A stretch of DNA of 64,000 nt from assembly GCF_014892515.1 (NCBI RefSeq), contig NZ_JADBGR010000112.1, positions 121,382-185,381 of the forward strand. Direction: 5' to 3'. The translations under genes were made by a program, and so were the position numbers. Source of the stretch: Myceligenerans pegani (GTDB lineage Bacteria; Actinomycetota; Actinomycetes; Actinomycetales; Cellulomonadaceae). Position 1 is the stretch's first letter. The number at the start of each line of letters is the position of its first letter. Positions 1-8,455 of this stretch are shown here, piece by piece. The notes beneath the pieces were generated by a model. It saw only the letters and a program-made list of their open reading frames with translations, made no database searches and was not told where the DNA came from.

Positions 1-225
1 CTTGGCCCCGACGCGTTCAAGGCGTTCGAGCTGGGCGACCGGATCCCCAGCGGGATCCTCCACATCAACGACCAGACGGTCGACGACGAGGCCCAGGCCC
101 CCTTCGGCGGGACCGGGTTCTCCGGCACCGGCGCCCGCTTCGGCGGGCACGAGGCGAACATCGAGGCCTTCACGGAGACCCAGTGGGTCACCGTGCAGTC
201 CCACATCCAGCGATACCCGTTCTGA
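1..225 (+). CDS. Aldehyde dehydrogenase, C-terminal fragment (cut by window edge)
   Basis: The first 74 codons read in frame to TGA at 223-225 and give the C-terminal end of an NAD(P)-dependent aldehyde dehydrogenase. The run HINDQTVDDEAQAPFGGTG, followed by SGTGARFGG, is the conserved end of the fold and closely resembles benzaldehyde/vanillin dehydrogenases, which oxidise aromatic aldehydes to benzoates. The catalytic Cys and cofactor site lie outside the window. The place just ahead of two importers and the 4-hydroxybenzoate/protocatechuate operon fits an aromatic aldehyde substrate. The exact substrate is inference. Confidence 0.85.
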   Translation, partial: LGPDAFKAFELGDRIPSGILHINDQTVDDEAQAPFGGTGFSGTGARFGGHEANIEAFTETQWVTVQSHIQRYPF

Positions 226-258
226 GGTATCCCGACCATCACGAGAGGACGTGCGACG

Positions 259-1386
259 ATGCGCGGACGACGTAGAGGAGCGGCTCTCCTGGCCGCAGGG
301 GCGCTCGCCCTGACCGCCTGCTCGGGCGGCGACGACGAAGCCGCCGCAGGGGGTGGCGGCGAGGCCGTCGCCGATGTGGCGGCCGCCGAGAAGTTCCTGG
401 AGCCCTGGACGGGCACGGGGGACAAGGACGTGCTGATCGACGAGCCGCTCGAGGCGCCCGTCGCGGAAGGCACCACGGTGGTGTACCTCGACGTGGGCAC
501 CCCGGTCAGCGCCGTCATGTGGGAGAACCTCCAGGCGCCGGCCGAGCTGCTCGGCATCGAGCTCGAGCGGGTCGAGGTGGGCCGCGACGCGCAGTCCATC
601 AACACGGCGATGAACACCGTGGTGGAGCTGGCGCCCGACGGCGTCATCAACATCACCCTGGACCCGATCTTCTTCGAGCCGCAGATCGAGCAGTTCGACG
701 CGCTCGGCATCCCGATCGCGAGCGGGTCGGTCATGACCACCGTCGAGCACGGGCTGCCCGAGGCGTTCAACGGCCCCGAGTGGATGAAGACCAACGGCGC
801 CGTTCTCGCCGCTACCGCGGTGCAGCGGTCCGGCGGGGCGGGGGAGTACGTGTTCTACAACGTGCCCGAGTTCCCGTTCTCGGCGCTCGAGCTCGAGGGC
901 GCACGGGCCAAGATGGCCGAGCTCTGCCCCGAGTGCACCCTGCGTGTGGTCGACATCCCGATCGCCGAGCTCGGCTCGACCGCGTCCGACCGGGTCGTGA
1001 GCGACCTGCAGGCCAACCCGCAGACGGAGTACTTCATCGCCGCCGTCGACGAGGTGCAGATCGGCCTGCCGCAGAAACTCGGCCTCGCCGGCCTCGCCGT
1101 GGACGGGATCGGCATGTGGACCGCCCCGCCGAACTACGAGCAGATCATCGCGGGCGACCAGGATGCCAGCCTGTCCGTCGACCTCAACCTCATGATGTGG
1201 ACGGTCCTGGACCAGCTCCTGCGCGAGATCGGCGGGCAGGAGTACGAGTGGCCCGACGTGCAGACGCGCGCCGCGACCCTGTCCCACGTCACCCACCAGG
1301 AGAACGCTCCCGAGGATCCCGTCGTCGGGTACGTGTCCATCCCCGACTACCAGGAGCGGTTCGCCGCACTCTGGCTCGCGGACTGA
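259..1386 (+). CDS. Substrate-binding lipoprotein of a ribose-type ABC importer
   Basis: This 375-residue protein has a lipoprotein signal: MRGRRR, a hydrophobic stretch, then the lipobox LTAC with Cys21, followed by a Gly/Asp-rich linker. The rest has the look of periplasmic binding protein type 1 (sugar/autoinducer-binding family), with the run APDGVINITLDP near residues 130-140 in the usual position. It would capture a solute outside the membrane and deliver it to the products at 1401-2846 and 2849-3823. It starts 33 bases after the aldehyde dehydrogenase stop. The family usually binds sugars, but the aromatic context makes an aromatic ligand possible; this is inference. Confidence 0.85.
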   Translation: MRGRRRGAALLAAGALALTACSGGDDEAAAGGGGEAVADVAAAEKFLEPWTGTGDKDVLIDEPLEAPVAEGTTVVYLDVGTPVSAVMWENLQAPAELLGIELERVEVGRDAQSINTAMNTVVELAPDGVINITLDPIFFEPQIEQFDALGIPIASGSVMTTVEHGLPEAFNGPEWMKTNGAVLAATAVQRSGGAGEYVFYNVPEFPFSALELEGARAKMAELCPECTLRVVDIPIAELGSTASDRVVSDLQANPQTEYFIAAVDEVQIGLPQKLGLAGLAVDGIGMWTAPPNYEQIIAGDQDASLSVDLNLMMWTVLDQLLREIGGQEYEWPDVQTRAATLSHVTHQENAPEDPVVGYVSIPDYQERFAALWLAD

Positions 1387-1400
1387 GGAAGGACCCCATC

Positions 1401-2846
1401 ATGGCCGACGGCCTCGCCCCAGCCCTCCTGCGCGTCACCGACCTCGTCAAGACGTTCCCCGGACTGACGGCGCTCGACCACGTGAGCCTGGAGGTCCGCG
1501 GGGGCGAGGTCGTGGCGGTCGTCGGGCACAACGGCTCGGGCAAGTCCACCCTCGTCAAGATCCTCGCCGGGGCGTACGCCGCCGACGGCGGCGCGGTCGT
1601 GACGGAGGAGGGCACCGAGCTCCACTTCATCCACCAGGACCTCGCCCTGATCGGCGAACTCACGGCCGTCGAGAACCTCGCGCTGTACAAGTCCCCGGAC
1701 CCGGACCGCGCCTGCGAGCTCGTCGGGCGGTTCGGTCCCGTGTTCGACATCGAGGCGCCCGTCCGTGATCTCACCCCCGCGCAGCGGGCCGTGGTCGCGA
1801 TCAGCCGCGCGCTCGACGGCTGGACGCACCCCGCGAACGTCGTCGTGCTGGACGAGTCCACGGAGTCGCTGCACAAGACCGAGGTCGACGTCCTGTTCGA
1901 CGCCGTCCGGCGGCTGGCCGCCGACGGCGCGGGCGTCGTCTTCGTGTCCCACCGTCTCGACGAGGTCCTCACCCTGGCCGACCGCGTCGTCGTCCTGCGC
2001 GACGGGCGGAAGGTCGCCGACGAACCCGTCGCCACCCTCGGGCACGGCCGCCTCGTCGAACTCATCACCGGCGGCCAGGCCGCGATGGCTCACACCCACG
2101 AGACCACCGTGCGCGACGGCGACCCCGTCCTCACCGTCCGCGGCCTGCGCGGCGGCACCGTCGAGCACCTCGATCTCGACCTGCGGCCCGGCGAGATCGT
2201 CGGCGTGGCCGGTGTCCTCGGTTCCGGGCGTGAGGCGCTGCCCTCGCTCCTGTACGGCGCGGCCTCCGGTGCGGCTGACGAGCTGACGGTCTCCGGTGCG
2301 CCCTATCCGCGGCGGTCGCCCGGGGGCAGCCTGAGCCGCGGGATCGCCTTCGTCCCCGGCGACCGCGCCCGCCACGGGTCCGTCCGGGACCTCACCGCCC
2401 GGGAGAACCTCACACTGCCGCAGCTGCGGACGCTGACCGGGCGGTTCGGCAACCTCTCGGCCCGCCGTGAGCACGCCGAGGCGGACCGCCTCTTCACCAC
2501 GTACCAGGTCCGCCCCGCCCGCCCCGAACAGCGCTTCGCCCTGTTCTCCGGCGGCAACCAGCAGAAGATCGTCATGGCCCGGGCCCTCCGTGACGATCCT
2601 GCCGTCCTCCTGCTCGACGAACCCACCCAGGGCGTCGACATCGGCGCCAAGGCCGCGATCTACGACGCCGTCGAGAGCGCGGCCGCCGCCGGCACCGCCG
2701 TCCTCGTCAGCTCGTCCGACGCCAAGGAACTCCTGCGCCTCTGCGACCGCGTGCTCGTCCTGCGCGACGGCCGCTGCGCAGCCGTCCTGACCGGCACCGA
2801 CCTGACCGAGCACCGCCTCGTCACCGAGGGCTACGGGCTCTCCTGA
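1401..2846 (+). CDS. Ribose-type ABC importer ATPase with two nucleotide-binding domains
   Basis: The 481-residue product has two fused ABC domains, as in RbsA/MglA. The first has a good Walker A (GHNGSGKST, residues 42-50) and a Walker B-like VVVLDES, but its signature motif is degenerate (LTPAQRAVVAIS in place of LSGGQ). The second has a degenerate Walker A (GVLGSGREA), a good signature (FSGGNQQK) and Walker B (AVLLLDEPTQG). So each composite ATP site has one intact and one decayed half, a pattern known in this family. The ATG at 1401 lies 14 bases after the binding-protein stop. The permease follows after 2 bases, so this is one operon. Confidence 0.9.
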   Translation: MADGLAPALLRVTDLVKTFPGLTALDHVSLEVRGGEVVAVVGHNGSGKSTLVKILAGAYAADGGAVVTEEGTELHFIHQDLALIGELTAVENLALYKSPDPDRACELVGRFGPVFDIEAPVRDLTPAQRAVVAISRALDGWTHPANVVVLDESTESLHKTEVDVLFDAVRRLAADGAGVVFVSHRLDEVLTLADRVVVLRDGRKVADEPVATLGHGRLVELITGGQAAMAHTHETTVRDGDPVLTVRGLRGGTVEHLDLDLRPGEIVGVAGVLGSGREALPSLLYGAASGAADELTVSGAPYPRRSPGGSLSRGIAFVPGDRARHGSVRDLTARENLTLPQLRTLTGRFGNLSARREHAEADRLFTTYQVRPARPEQRFALFSGGNQQKIVMARALRDDPAVLLLDEPTQGVDIGAKAAIYDAVESAAAAGTAVLVSSSDAKELLRLCDRVLVLRDGRCAAVLTGTDLTEHRLVTEGYGLS

Positions 2847-2848
2847 TC

Positions 2849-3823
2849 ATGCACACCCCTCCCGAGGAGCACCCCGTGCGCGCCGCACTGTCCTTCCACA
2901 ACATCAGCGCGATCTACATCTTCGTCATCATGTTCATCGTCTTCTCCGTCTGGATCCCGGAGAAGTTCCTCCAGCCCGGCGTGTGGCGCTCCCTGCTCGA
3001 CGCCGAGGCGCTGACGGGCCTTGCCGCCATCGCTGCCCTGTTGCCCCTGGTGGCCGGGTCACTCAACCTGGCGGTCGGAGCCCAGGTGGGGTTCTGCGCG
3101 ATCCTGTCCGCGTTCCTCCTGTCGAAGGCGGGGCTGCCGATCGCGCTGCAACTGCCTGCCGTCGTTCTCGCCGGCGCCCTGATCGGCTACCTGACGGCTC
3201 TGGTCATCACCCGGCTGCGGGTCGAGCCGATCATCGCCACGCTGGGCATGAGCTCGGTCCTCCTCGCGGGCATGGCGTGGGTCTCGGGCTCCCAGCAGAT
3301 CCTCGATCTGGGCCCGGACTACCGCAGGATCGCGACCACGCAGTTCGGCGGCGTCACGGTGCCGGTCTACGTCCTGCTCGTGGTGGCCGTCGTGACCTGG
3401 TACGTCCTGGAGCGCACGCCCGTGGGCCGCCGGATGTACGCCGCCGGGTACAACCCCGAGGCCGCACGCCTCGCGGGGGTGGACGTCGCCCGGCTGAAGA
3501 CGGGCACGCTCGTCGCGGGCGGCGCCATCGCGGCCCTGGCGGGGGCACTCCTGACGAGCCGGATCAACGCGGGCGACCCGACGGTCGGCCCCAGCTTCCT
3601 CCTGCCCGCACTGACCGCGGTCTTCCTCGGCTCCACGCAGTTCAGGCGCGGCCGGTTCAACGTGTGGGGCACGCTCGTCGCGATGTACGTCCTCGCCGTG
3701 GGCATCAAGGGACTCCAGCTCGGCGGGTCGCCACGCTGGGTGAACGACCTGTTCTACGGCCTGGCGCTCCTCCTGGCCGTCGCGCTGTCGCAGTGGGAGA
3801 AGCGCAGCGCCCGGCGCCGCTGA
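2849..3823 (+). CDS. Ribose-type ABC importer permease
   Basis: This 324-residue membrane protein belongs to the RbsC-like family. It has about eight to ten hydrophobic segments and the family run LAVGAQVGFCAI in an early helix (near GSLNLAVG), matching the usual SxxDLSVG region. It would form the channel for the solute delivered by the lipoprotein at 259-1386. The gene starts 2 bases after the ATPase stop, so translation is probably coupled. No second permease is encoded, so a homodimer is expected. Confidence 0.88.
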   Translation: MHTPPEEHPVRAALSFHNISAIYIFVIMFIVFSVWIPEKFLQPGVWRSLLDAEALTGLAAIAALLPLVAGSLNLAVGAQVGFCAILSAFLLSKAGLPIALQLPAVVLAGALIGYLTALVITRLRVEPIIATLGMSSVLLAGMAWVSGSQQILDLGPDYRRIATTQFGGVTVPVYVLLVVAVVTWYVLERTPVGRRMYAAGYNPEAARLAGVDVARLKTGTLVAGGAIAALAGALLTSRINAGDPTVGPSFLLPALTAVFLGSTQFRRGRFNVWGTLVAMYVLAVGIKGLQLGGSPRWVNDLFYGLALLLAVALSQWEKRSARRR

Positions 3824-3880
3824 GCAGACCCTCGGTTGTCTCGATGTGGTCTCGGTCCATGACCGACGCCACGTCAGGAG

Positions 3881-3909
3881 TTGACCGTGGTCCGGCCGGT
3901 GCATAGTGT
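3881..3909 (+). promoter_or_regulatory. Predicted housekeeping promoter of the NitT-type importer operon
   Basis: TTGACC at 3881-3886 is followed after exactly 17 bases by TAGTGT at 3904-3909, a good match to a sigma-70-type -35/-10 pair. The predicted start is near 3916, about 97 bases before the GTG start at 4013. A palindrome just downstream (3927-3941) would overlap initial transcription. Confidence 0.6.
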
Positions 3910-3926
3910 TCACTCTCAGCACATCC

Positions 3927-3941
3927 GTTCGCTGTGCGGTC
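3927..3941 (+). promoter_or_regulatory. Candidate IclR-type operator upstream of the NitT importer
   Basis: GTTCGCTGTGCGGTC is a weak 15-bp palindrome. Its first 12 bases match the minus-strand sequence upstream of pcaF (8408-8419) at 11 of 12 positions. Boxes beginning GTTCG are known for PcaR/PcaU-type IclR proteins. I infer that the IclR encoded between the two sites uses both of them. Confidence 0.4.
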
Positions 3942-4012
3942 GCCTCTTCGGTGTCGGAGGGGCGCAGGCACTGTCGGGCATGTGCGTCCGTCGTCGTTCG
4001 AAGGAGAACCCA

Positions 4013-4975
4013 GTGCGTCGTCACCTGACGTCGGTCGCCGTGGTCGTGGCCGCCACCCTTGTCCTTTCCGCCTGTTCCGGCGGCGGCTCCGCGCAGTCGT
4101 CTGCGGACAGCGGTGAACTCACCCCCGTCACCGTCGGGGTCATCCCGATCGTGGACGTGGCCCCCATCTATCTCGGCGTCAAGGAGGGCTTCTTCGAGGA
4201 AGAGGGGCTCGACGTGACGCTCGAGCTCGCCCAGGGCGGCGCGGCGATCGTGCCCGCGGTCGTGAGCGGGGACTACCAGTTCGGCTTCAGCAACGTCACC
4301 TCGCTCGTCCTGGCCACTGACCAGGGCGTGCCGCTCAAGGCGGTGGCGGCCGGGAACTTCACGACCGGCGAGGCGGGCGCGGACTTCAGCGCCGTCGTCG
4401 TCCCCGAGGGCTCCGAGATCGCCTCGGCGAAGGACCTGGAGGGCAAGACCGTCGCGGTCAACACCCTGAACAACATCGGCGACTCCACGGTCCGCGCCGC
4501 CGTCGAGGCCAACGGCGGCGACCCGGCCGCCGTCGAGTTCGTCGAGCTGGGCTTCCCGGACATGCCGGCCGCGCTCGCCGAGAGGCAGGTCGACGCCGCC
4601 TGGGTCGTGGAACCCTTCACCACCACCGCGGTGCAGCAGGGCGGGACCGCGGTCGTGTCGAACTTCGCGGAGACCGATCCGGAGCTGATGGTCGCCGCCT
4701 ACTTCACGAGCCAGTCGTTCGCGGCCGAGAGTCCGGAGACGGTCGAGGCGTTCACCGCCGCGATGAACAGGTCCCTGGACCACGCCGCGGAGAACCCCGA
4801 GGCCGCCGCCGTGCTCGACGACTACACCGAGATCGCCCCGGAGGTGAAGGAGGCGATGGTCATGCCGCGCTTCTCGTCGGAGTTCTCGGAGGACTCCGTG
4901 AACCTGCTCAACGACCTGGCGGCGAAGTACGGCCTGGTCGAGGAGCCCGTCGACGTGAGCGCGTTGCTGCCGTGA
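4013..4975 (+). CDS. NitT/TauT-type ABC importer substrate-binding lipoprotein
   Basis: The GTG start at 4013 is preceded by AAGGAG at 4001-4006. It gives a 320-residue lipoprotein with Cys21 in LSAC. The mature part is a periplasmic binding protein of the NMT1/SsuA type: an early run PIYLGVKEGFFEEEGLDV and the later PAALAERQVDAAWVVEPF are typical of binding proteins for nitrate, sulfonates, taurine, pyrimidine precursors and aromatic acids. It overlaps the first permease gene by 4 bases. Being next to the pca genes and sharing a putative operator with them suggests import of 4-hydroxybenzoate, protocatechuate or a related acid; this is inference. Confidence 0.85.
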   Translation: MRRHLTSVAVVVAATLVLSACSGGGSAQSSADSGELTPVTVGVIPIVDVAPIYLGVKEGFFEEEGLDVTLELAQGGAAIVPAVVSGDYQFGFSNVTSLVLATDQGVPLKAVAAGNFTTGEAGADFSAVVVPEGSEIASAKDLEGKTVAVNTLNNIGDSTVRAAVEANGGDPAAVEFVELGFPDMPAALAERQVDAAWVVEPFTTTAVQQGGTAVVSNFAETDPELMVAAYFTSQSFAAESPETVEAFTAAMNRSLDHAAENPEAAAVLDDYTEIAPEVKEAMVMPRFSSEFSEDSVNLLNDLAAKYGLVEEPVDVSALLP

Positions 4976-5772
4976 TGTCGCGCCCCATCCGTCCCAGGGC
5001 TCAGGTCCCCGCCTGGGTCCTGGGCGCGGCGGGGATCCTCACGTTCCTCGCCGTGCTCGAAGCCGTCCCGCGATCGGGTCTTGTCGACGCGCGCTTCCTC
5101 CCGCCCACCTCGCAGATCACCGCGGCGCTCGCCGAGCGCCTGCGGGGCGGCGACCTCTGGGTGGCGCTCGGCCAGACTCTCACCACGTGGGTGATCGGGC
5201 TCGCCATCTCACTGGTGGCCGGAGTCGTGCTCGGCGTGCTGTTCGGGATGGTCCCGGTGCTGCGCCGTGCCACGGCGTCCACGATCGAGTTCCTCCGGCC
5301 GGTGCCGTCGGTCGCCCTCATCCCGGTCGCGGTGCTGCTCTACGGCACGACGATGCAGAGCACCCTCCTGCTGGTCGTGTACGCCTCCTTCTGGCAGGTG
5401 CTCCTGCAGGTGCTCGCCGGCGTCGGCGACGTCGACCCCGTGGCCAACGACACCGCGCGCTCGTTCCGCTTCTCGCTCATGACCAGGGTGCGCACCCTGG
5501 TGTGGCCGACCGCGCTGCCGTACGCCGTGACCGGGCTCCGGCTGGCGGCGTCGGTGGCGCTGATCCTGACCGTGACCGGGGAACTGCTCATCGGGACGCC
5601 GGGCATCGGCCGGCTGATCGGCGTGGCACGGGAGTCGGGTGCGGTGCCCGCCATGTACGCGCTCGTCGTCGTCGCCGGGATGCTCGGTGTGGCGGTCAAC
5701 CTGCTCGCGCGGGCCTTCGAGTCGCGCGCCCTGTTCTGGCACCCGTCCGTCCGAGGAGAGGTCGCGGCATGA
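4972..5772 (+). CDS. NitT/TauT-type ABC importer permease 1
   Basis: This 266-residue inner membrane protein of the SsuC/TauC type has about six transmembrane segments. The EAA-like loop, near VGDVDPVANDTARSF and LPYAVTGLRLA, contacts the ATPase. The GTG at 4972 overlaps the upstream stop; an in-frame ATG at 4975 is an equally plausible start and changes only one residue. It overlaps the second permease by 4 bases. Two different permeases in one operon imply a heterodimeric channel. Confidence 0.85.
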   Translation: MMSRPIRPRAQVPAWVLGAAGILTFLAVLEAVPRSGLVDARFLPPTSQITAALAERLRGGDLWVALGQTLTTWVIGLAISLVAGVVLGVLFGMVPVLRRATASTIEFLRPVPSVALIPVAVLLYGTTMQSTLLLVVYASFWQVLLQVLAGVGDVDPVANDTARSFRFSLMTRVRTLVWPTALPYAVTGLRLAASVALILTVTGELLIGTPGIGRLIGVARESGAVPAMYALVVVAGMLGVAVNLLARAFESRALFWHPSVRGEVAA

Positions 5773-6620
5773 GCACGCCGAAAACTCCAGGCTCCGCCGC
5801 GGGCGGACTGCGAACCACCGATCGCCTCGCGGCCGGCCTGCTGTGGCTGGTGGCGCTGCCCACCGTGCTGGTTGCCGCGTGGTGGTTCGGTTCGGCGAGC
5901 AGTGACAACTACATCAATCCCCCGTTGGCCGACGTCGTCGCTGCCTTCGTGCCTACCTGGTTCGGCGAGCCGGGCACGCCGTTCGCGGACAGCCGTGTCG
6001 CGGTGGACATCGTGCCCAGCGTCCTGCGTCTGATGGCCGGCTACGCCGTCGCGCTCGTCGGCGGGATCGCGGCCGGCGTGCTCATCGGGTCCTCCCGGGC
6101 GCTGCGTGCCTTCGTCGAACCCGTCCTGGAGTTCTTCCGGGCCGTTCCGCCGCCGATCCTCGTGCCCGTTCTCATGCTCTTCCTCGGGATCGGGGACACG
6201 ATGAAGGTCGTGGTCATCGCGTTTGGCTGCGTGTGGCCGATCCTGCTGAACACCGTCGAGGGCGTGCGCGCGCTCGATCCCGTGCTCCGTGACACCGCGC
6301 GCATCTACCGGCTCGGCCCCTGGGCACGCGTGCGGAAGCTCGTGCTGCCCGGTGCGAGCCCGCAGATCGTCACGGGTGCGCGCCAGGCGCTGTCCATCGG
6401 CATCATCCTGATGGTGATCGGCGAGATGTTCGCTGCCCGGGACGGGCTGGGCTTCTCGATCGTGCAGTTCCAACGGTCCTTCGCCATCCCCGAGATGTGG
6501 GGCGGCGTCGTCGTCCTGGGCCTGCTCGGCCTGCTGCTGTCCCTGACCTTCCGGGTCGCGTCCGATGCGATCCTCGCCTGGTACCACGGGTACCAGCGCG
6601 CCCAGCGTGGAGGTGCCTGA
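5769..6620 (+). CDS. NitT/TauT-type ABC importer permease 2
   Basis: The 283-residue product is a second SsuC/TauC-type permease, distinct from the preceding one. It has about six membrane segments and the EAA-type loop EGVRALDPVLRDTARIY. The ATG at 5769 overlaps the upstream TGA. The longer open frame upstream is only a read-through of the other permease in a different frame. It probably pairs with the product of 4972-5772. Confidence 0.85.
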   Translation: MSTPKTPGSAAGGLRTTDRLAAGLLWLVALPTVLVAAWWFGSASSDNYINPPLADVVAAFVPTWFGEPGTPFADSRVAVDIVPSVLRLMAGYAVALVGGIAAGVLIGSSRALRAFVEPVLEFFRAVPPPILVPVLMLFLGIGDTMKVVVIAFGCVWPILLNTVEGVRALDPVLRDTARIYRLGPWARVRKLVLPGASPQIVTGARQALSIGIILMVIGEMFAARDGLGFSIVQFQRSFAIPEMWGGVVVLGLLGLLLSLTFRVASDAILAWYHGYQRAQRGGA

Positions 6621-6621
6621 C

Positions 6622-7455
6622 ATGACCAGCCCCGTCGTCGAGAACCCGAGCGTCATGCTCGGGGTCCACGGCCTGAACAAGGTGTACACCGGACGCGGGG
6701 AGCCCGTGGAGGCGATCGCGGACCTGTCGTTCGAGATCTCCGCCGGCGAGCTCGTGTGTGTCGTCGGCCCGTCCGGTGCGGGCAAGACCACGCTGCTGCG
6801 CTGCCTCGCCGGCCTGCTCCCCGCCACCGCGGGCGACGTACGGCTCGCAGGGCAGGCGGTCAGCGATCCGCCGACCGGGATGGCCGTCGTGTTCCAGGAG
6901 TACGGCCGGTCGCTGTTCCCCTGGCTCACGGTGGCGCAGAACGTCGAGCTGCCGCTCCGGGAGAAGGGCCTGCCGAAGGCCCGCCGCAAGGAACTGGTGC
7001 GGGAGACCCTTGAGGCCGTCGGGCTGGGCGACGCGACGGCGTCCTATCCGTGGCAGCTCTCGGGTGGTATGCAGCAGCGTGTCGCGATCGCGCGGGCCGC
7101 GGCCTACGAGCCGCAGGTGCTGCTCATGGACGAGCCGTTCGCGGCCGTCGACGCCCAGACCCGGTTCGACCTCGAGGACCTCGTTCGCTCCTTGTGGAGT
7201 CGCCTGGGGGTCACGGTCGTGTTCGTCACGCACGACATCGACGAGGCGATCTACCTGGGCGAGCGCGTGCTCGTGCTGTCGGGCCGGCCCACCGTGCTCC
7301 TCGAGGACGTCCGAGTCGGACTGGGAGACGACCGGTCGCAGCTCGAGACGCGGGCGACACCCGAGTTCACCCGGCTGCGCACGCATGTCTACGAACTGGT
7401 GCAGGCCGCCAAGCGGGGAGCCCGCAGCGTCACGGACGCGCACCTGACCCACTGA
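6622..7455 (+). CDS. NitT/TauT-type ABC importer ATPase
   Basis: This 277-residue single-domain ABC ATPase has Walker A GPSGAGKTT (residues 49-57), signature LSGGMQQRVAIARA, Walker B VLLMDEPFAAVD and the switch-histidine region FVTHDIDEA. These fit the SsuB/TauB family. The ATG at 6622 follows the permease stop at once. It completes a four-gene importer (4013-7455) ending 80 bases before the IclR gene. Confidence 0.88.
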   Translation: MTSPVVENPSVMLGVHGLNKVYTGRGEPVEAIADLSFEISAGELVCVVGPSGAGKTTLLRCLAGLLPATAGDVRLAGQAVSDPPTGMAVVFQEYGRSLFPWLTVAQNVELPLREKGLPKARRKELVRETLEAVGLGDATASYPWQLSGGMQQRVAIARAAAYEPQVLLMDEPFAAVDAQTRFDLEDLVRSLWSRLGVTVVFVTHDIDEAIYLGERVLVLSGRPTVLLEDVRVGLGDDRSQLETRATPEFTRLRTHVYELVQAAKRGARSVTDAHLTH

Positions 7456-7535
7456 CAGCGGCCCTGGGCACCGGCGACATCCGGGCCTACGGTGCGGCGA
7501 GACGTCGAGATCGACACGAGACACGGGAGGACCCG

Positions 7536-8336
7536 ATGGACGAGGGCACGCAGACGAAGGAGGAGGGCCACGGGCCGGAATTCGTCCAGTCGCTGGACCG
7601 GGGACTCGCGGTCATCCGCGTCTTCGGCGCAGAACGATCAGCGATGACACTCAGCGAGGTTGCTCGGGAGGCCGGCCTCAGCCGGGCGTCCGCCCGCCGC
7701 TTCCTGCACACTCTGCTGGAACTCGGGTACGTGGGCACGGACGGGCGCGCGTTCTCGCTACGGCCCAAGGTCCTGGAACTGGGGTACGCCTACCTGACGA
7801 GCTTCGACCTGCCGGAGGTGGCGCAGCCACACCTGGAAGAACTCTCCGAGACGGTAGGGGAGTCGGCATCGGTGGCCGTGCTGGACGAGACCGACATCGT
7901 CTACGTGGCCCGGGTCGCGACGCACCGCATCATGTCCGCCGCGATCCGCGTGGGTACCCGCTTCCCCGCGTATGTCACCTCGATGGGCCGCGCGATCCTG
8001 TCCCATGTCCCTGCCCGGGACCTGGACGCGTACCTGGGGAGGGTCACGTTGGTGCCCCTCACGCGCCACACCGTCACCGACCCGTCCGTGCTGCGCGCAC
8101 GTCTCGCCGAGGCCCGGGCCCGCGGCTGGGCCCTGGTGGACCAGGAACTCGAGGAGGGCCTCCGCTCGCTCGCGGTCCCGTTGCACGGCGCCGACGGAGC
8201 CGTGGTCGGAGCGGTCAACGTCGCCGCGCCCGTGCGCCGCGGCGACGTCGCCGCGATCGCGGCAGAACTCGTACCCCCGCTCCAGGCGGCGGCGAGGGCC
8301 ATCGAGGCTGACCTGGCCCGGGTCGCAGGGCGCTGA
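7536..8336 (+). CDS. IclR-family regulator, probable pca/pob regulator
   Basis: The 266-residue protein has an N-terminal winged helix-turn-helix (about residues 15-75: MTLSEVAREAGLSRASARRF) and a C-terminal IclR effector domain. The run ESASVAVLDETDIVYVARV and the closing GAVNVAAPV are typical of PcaU/PcaR/PobR proteins, which sense protocatechuate, beta-ketoadipate or 4-hydroxybenzoate. The ATG at 7536 follows GGGAGG. It stands between the importer and the pca operon, in the same direction as both, and palindromes resembling IclR boxes precede both. Whether it activates or represses cannot be read from the sequence. Confidence 0.85.
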   Translation: MDEGTQTKEEGHGPEFVQSLDRGLAVIRVFGAERSAMTLSEVAREAGLSRASARRFLHTLLELGYVGTDGRAFSLRPKVLELGYAYLTSFDLPEVAQPHLEELSETVGESASVAVLDETDIVYVARVATHRIMSAAIRVGTRFPAYVTSMGRAILSHVPARDLDAYLGRVTLVPLTRHTVTDPSVLRARLAEARARGWALVDQELEEGLRSLAVPLHGADGAVVGAVNVAAPVRRGDVAAIAAELVPPLQAAARAIEADLARVAGR

Positions 8337-8404
8337 CCCCGGGCGGCAGCGCCAGGGGCGATGAACAAGTGATACAACGGCAGGCGTCCGCGCAATGAAC
8401 GTGT

Positions 8405-8419
8405 GTACGCATAGCGAAC
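8405..8419 (-). promoter_or_regulatory. Candidate IclR-type operator upstream of pcaF
   Basis: On the minus strand this reads GTTCGCTATGCGTAC, with half-sites GTTCGC and GCGTAC around TAT (five of six positions symmetric). It ends 36 bases before the pcaF start and matches the site at 3927-3941 over 12 bases with one difference. The role is inferred from position and similarity. Confidence 0.45.
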
Positions 8420-8455
8420 AGCCCGTCGGTGGCGGGCGTGGAGGTGGCGCTACCC

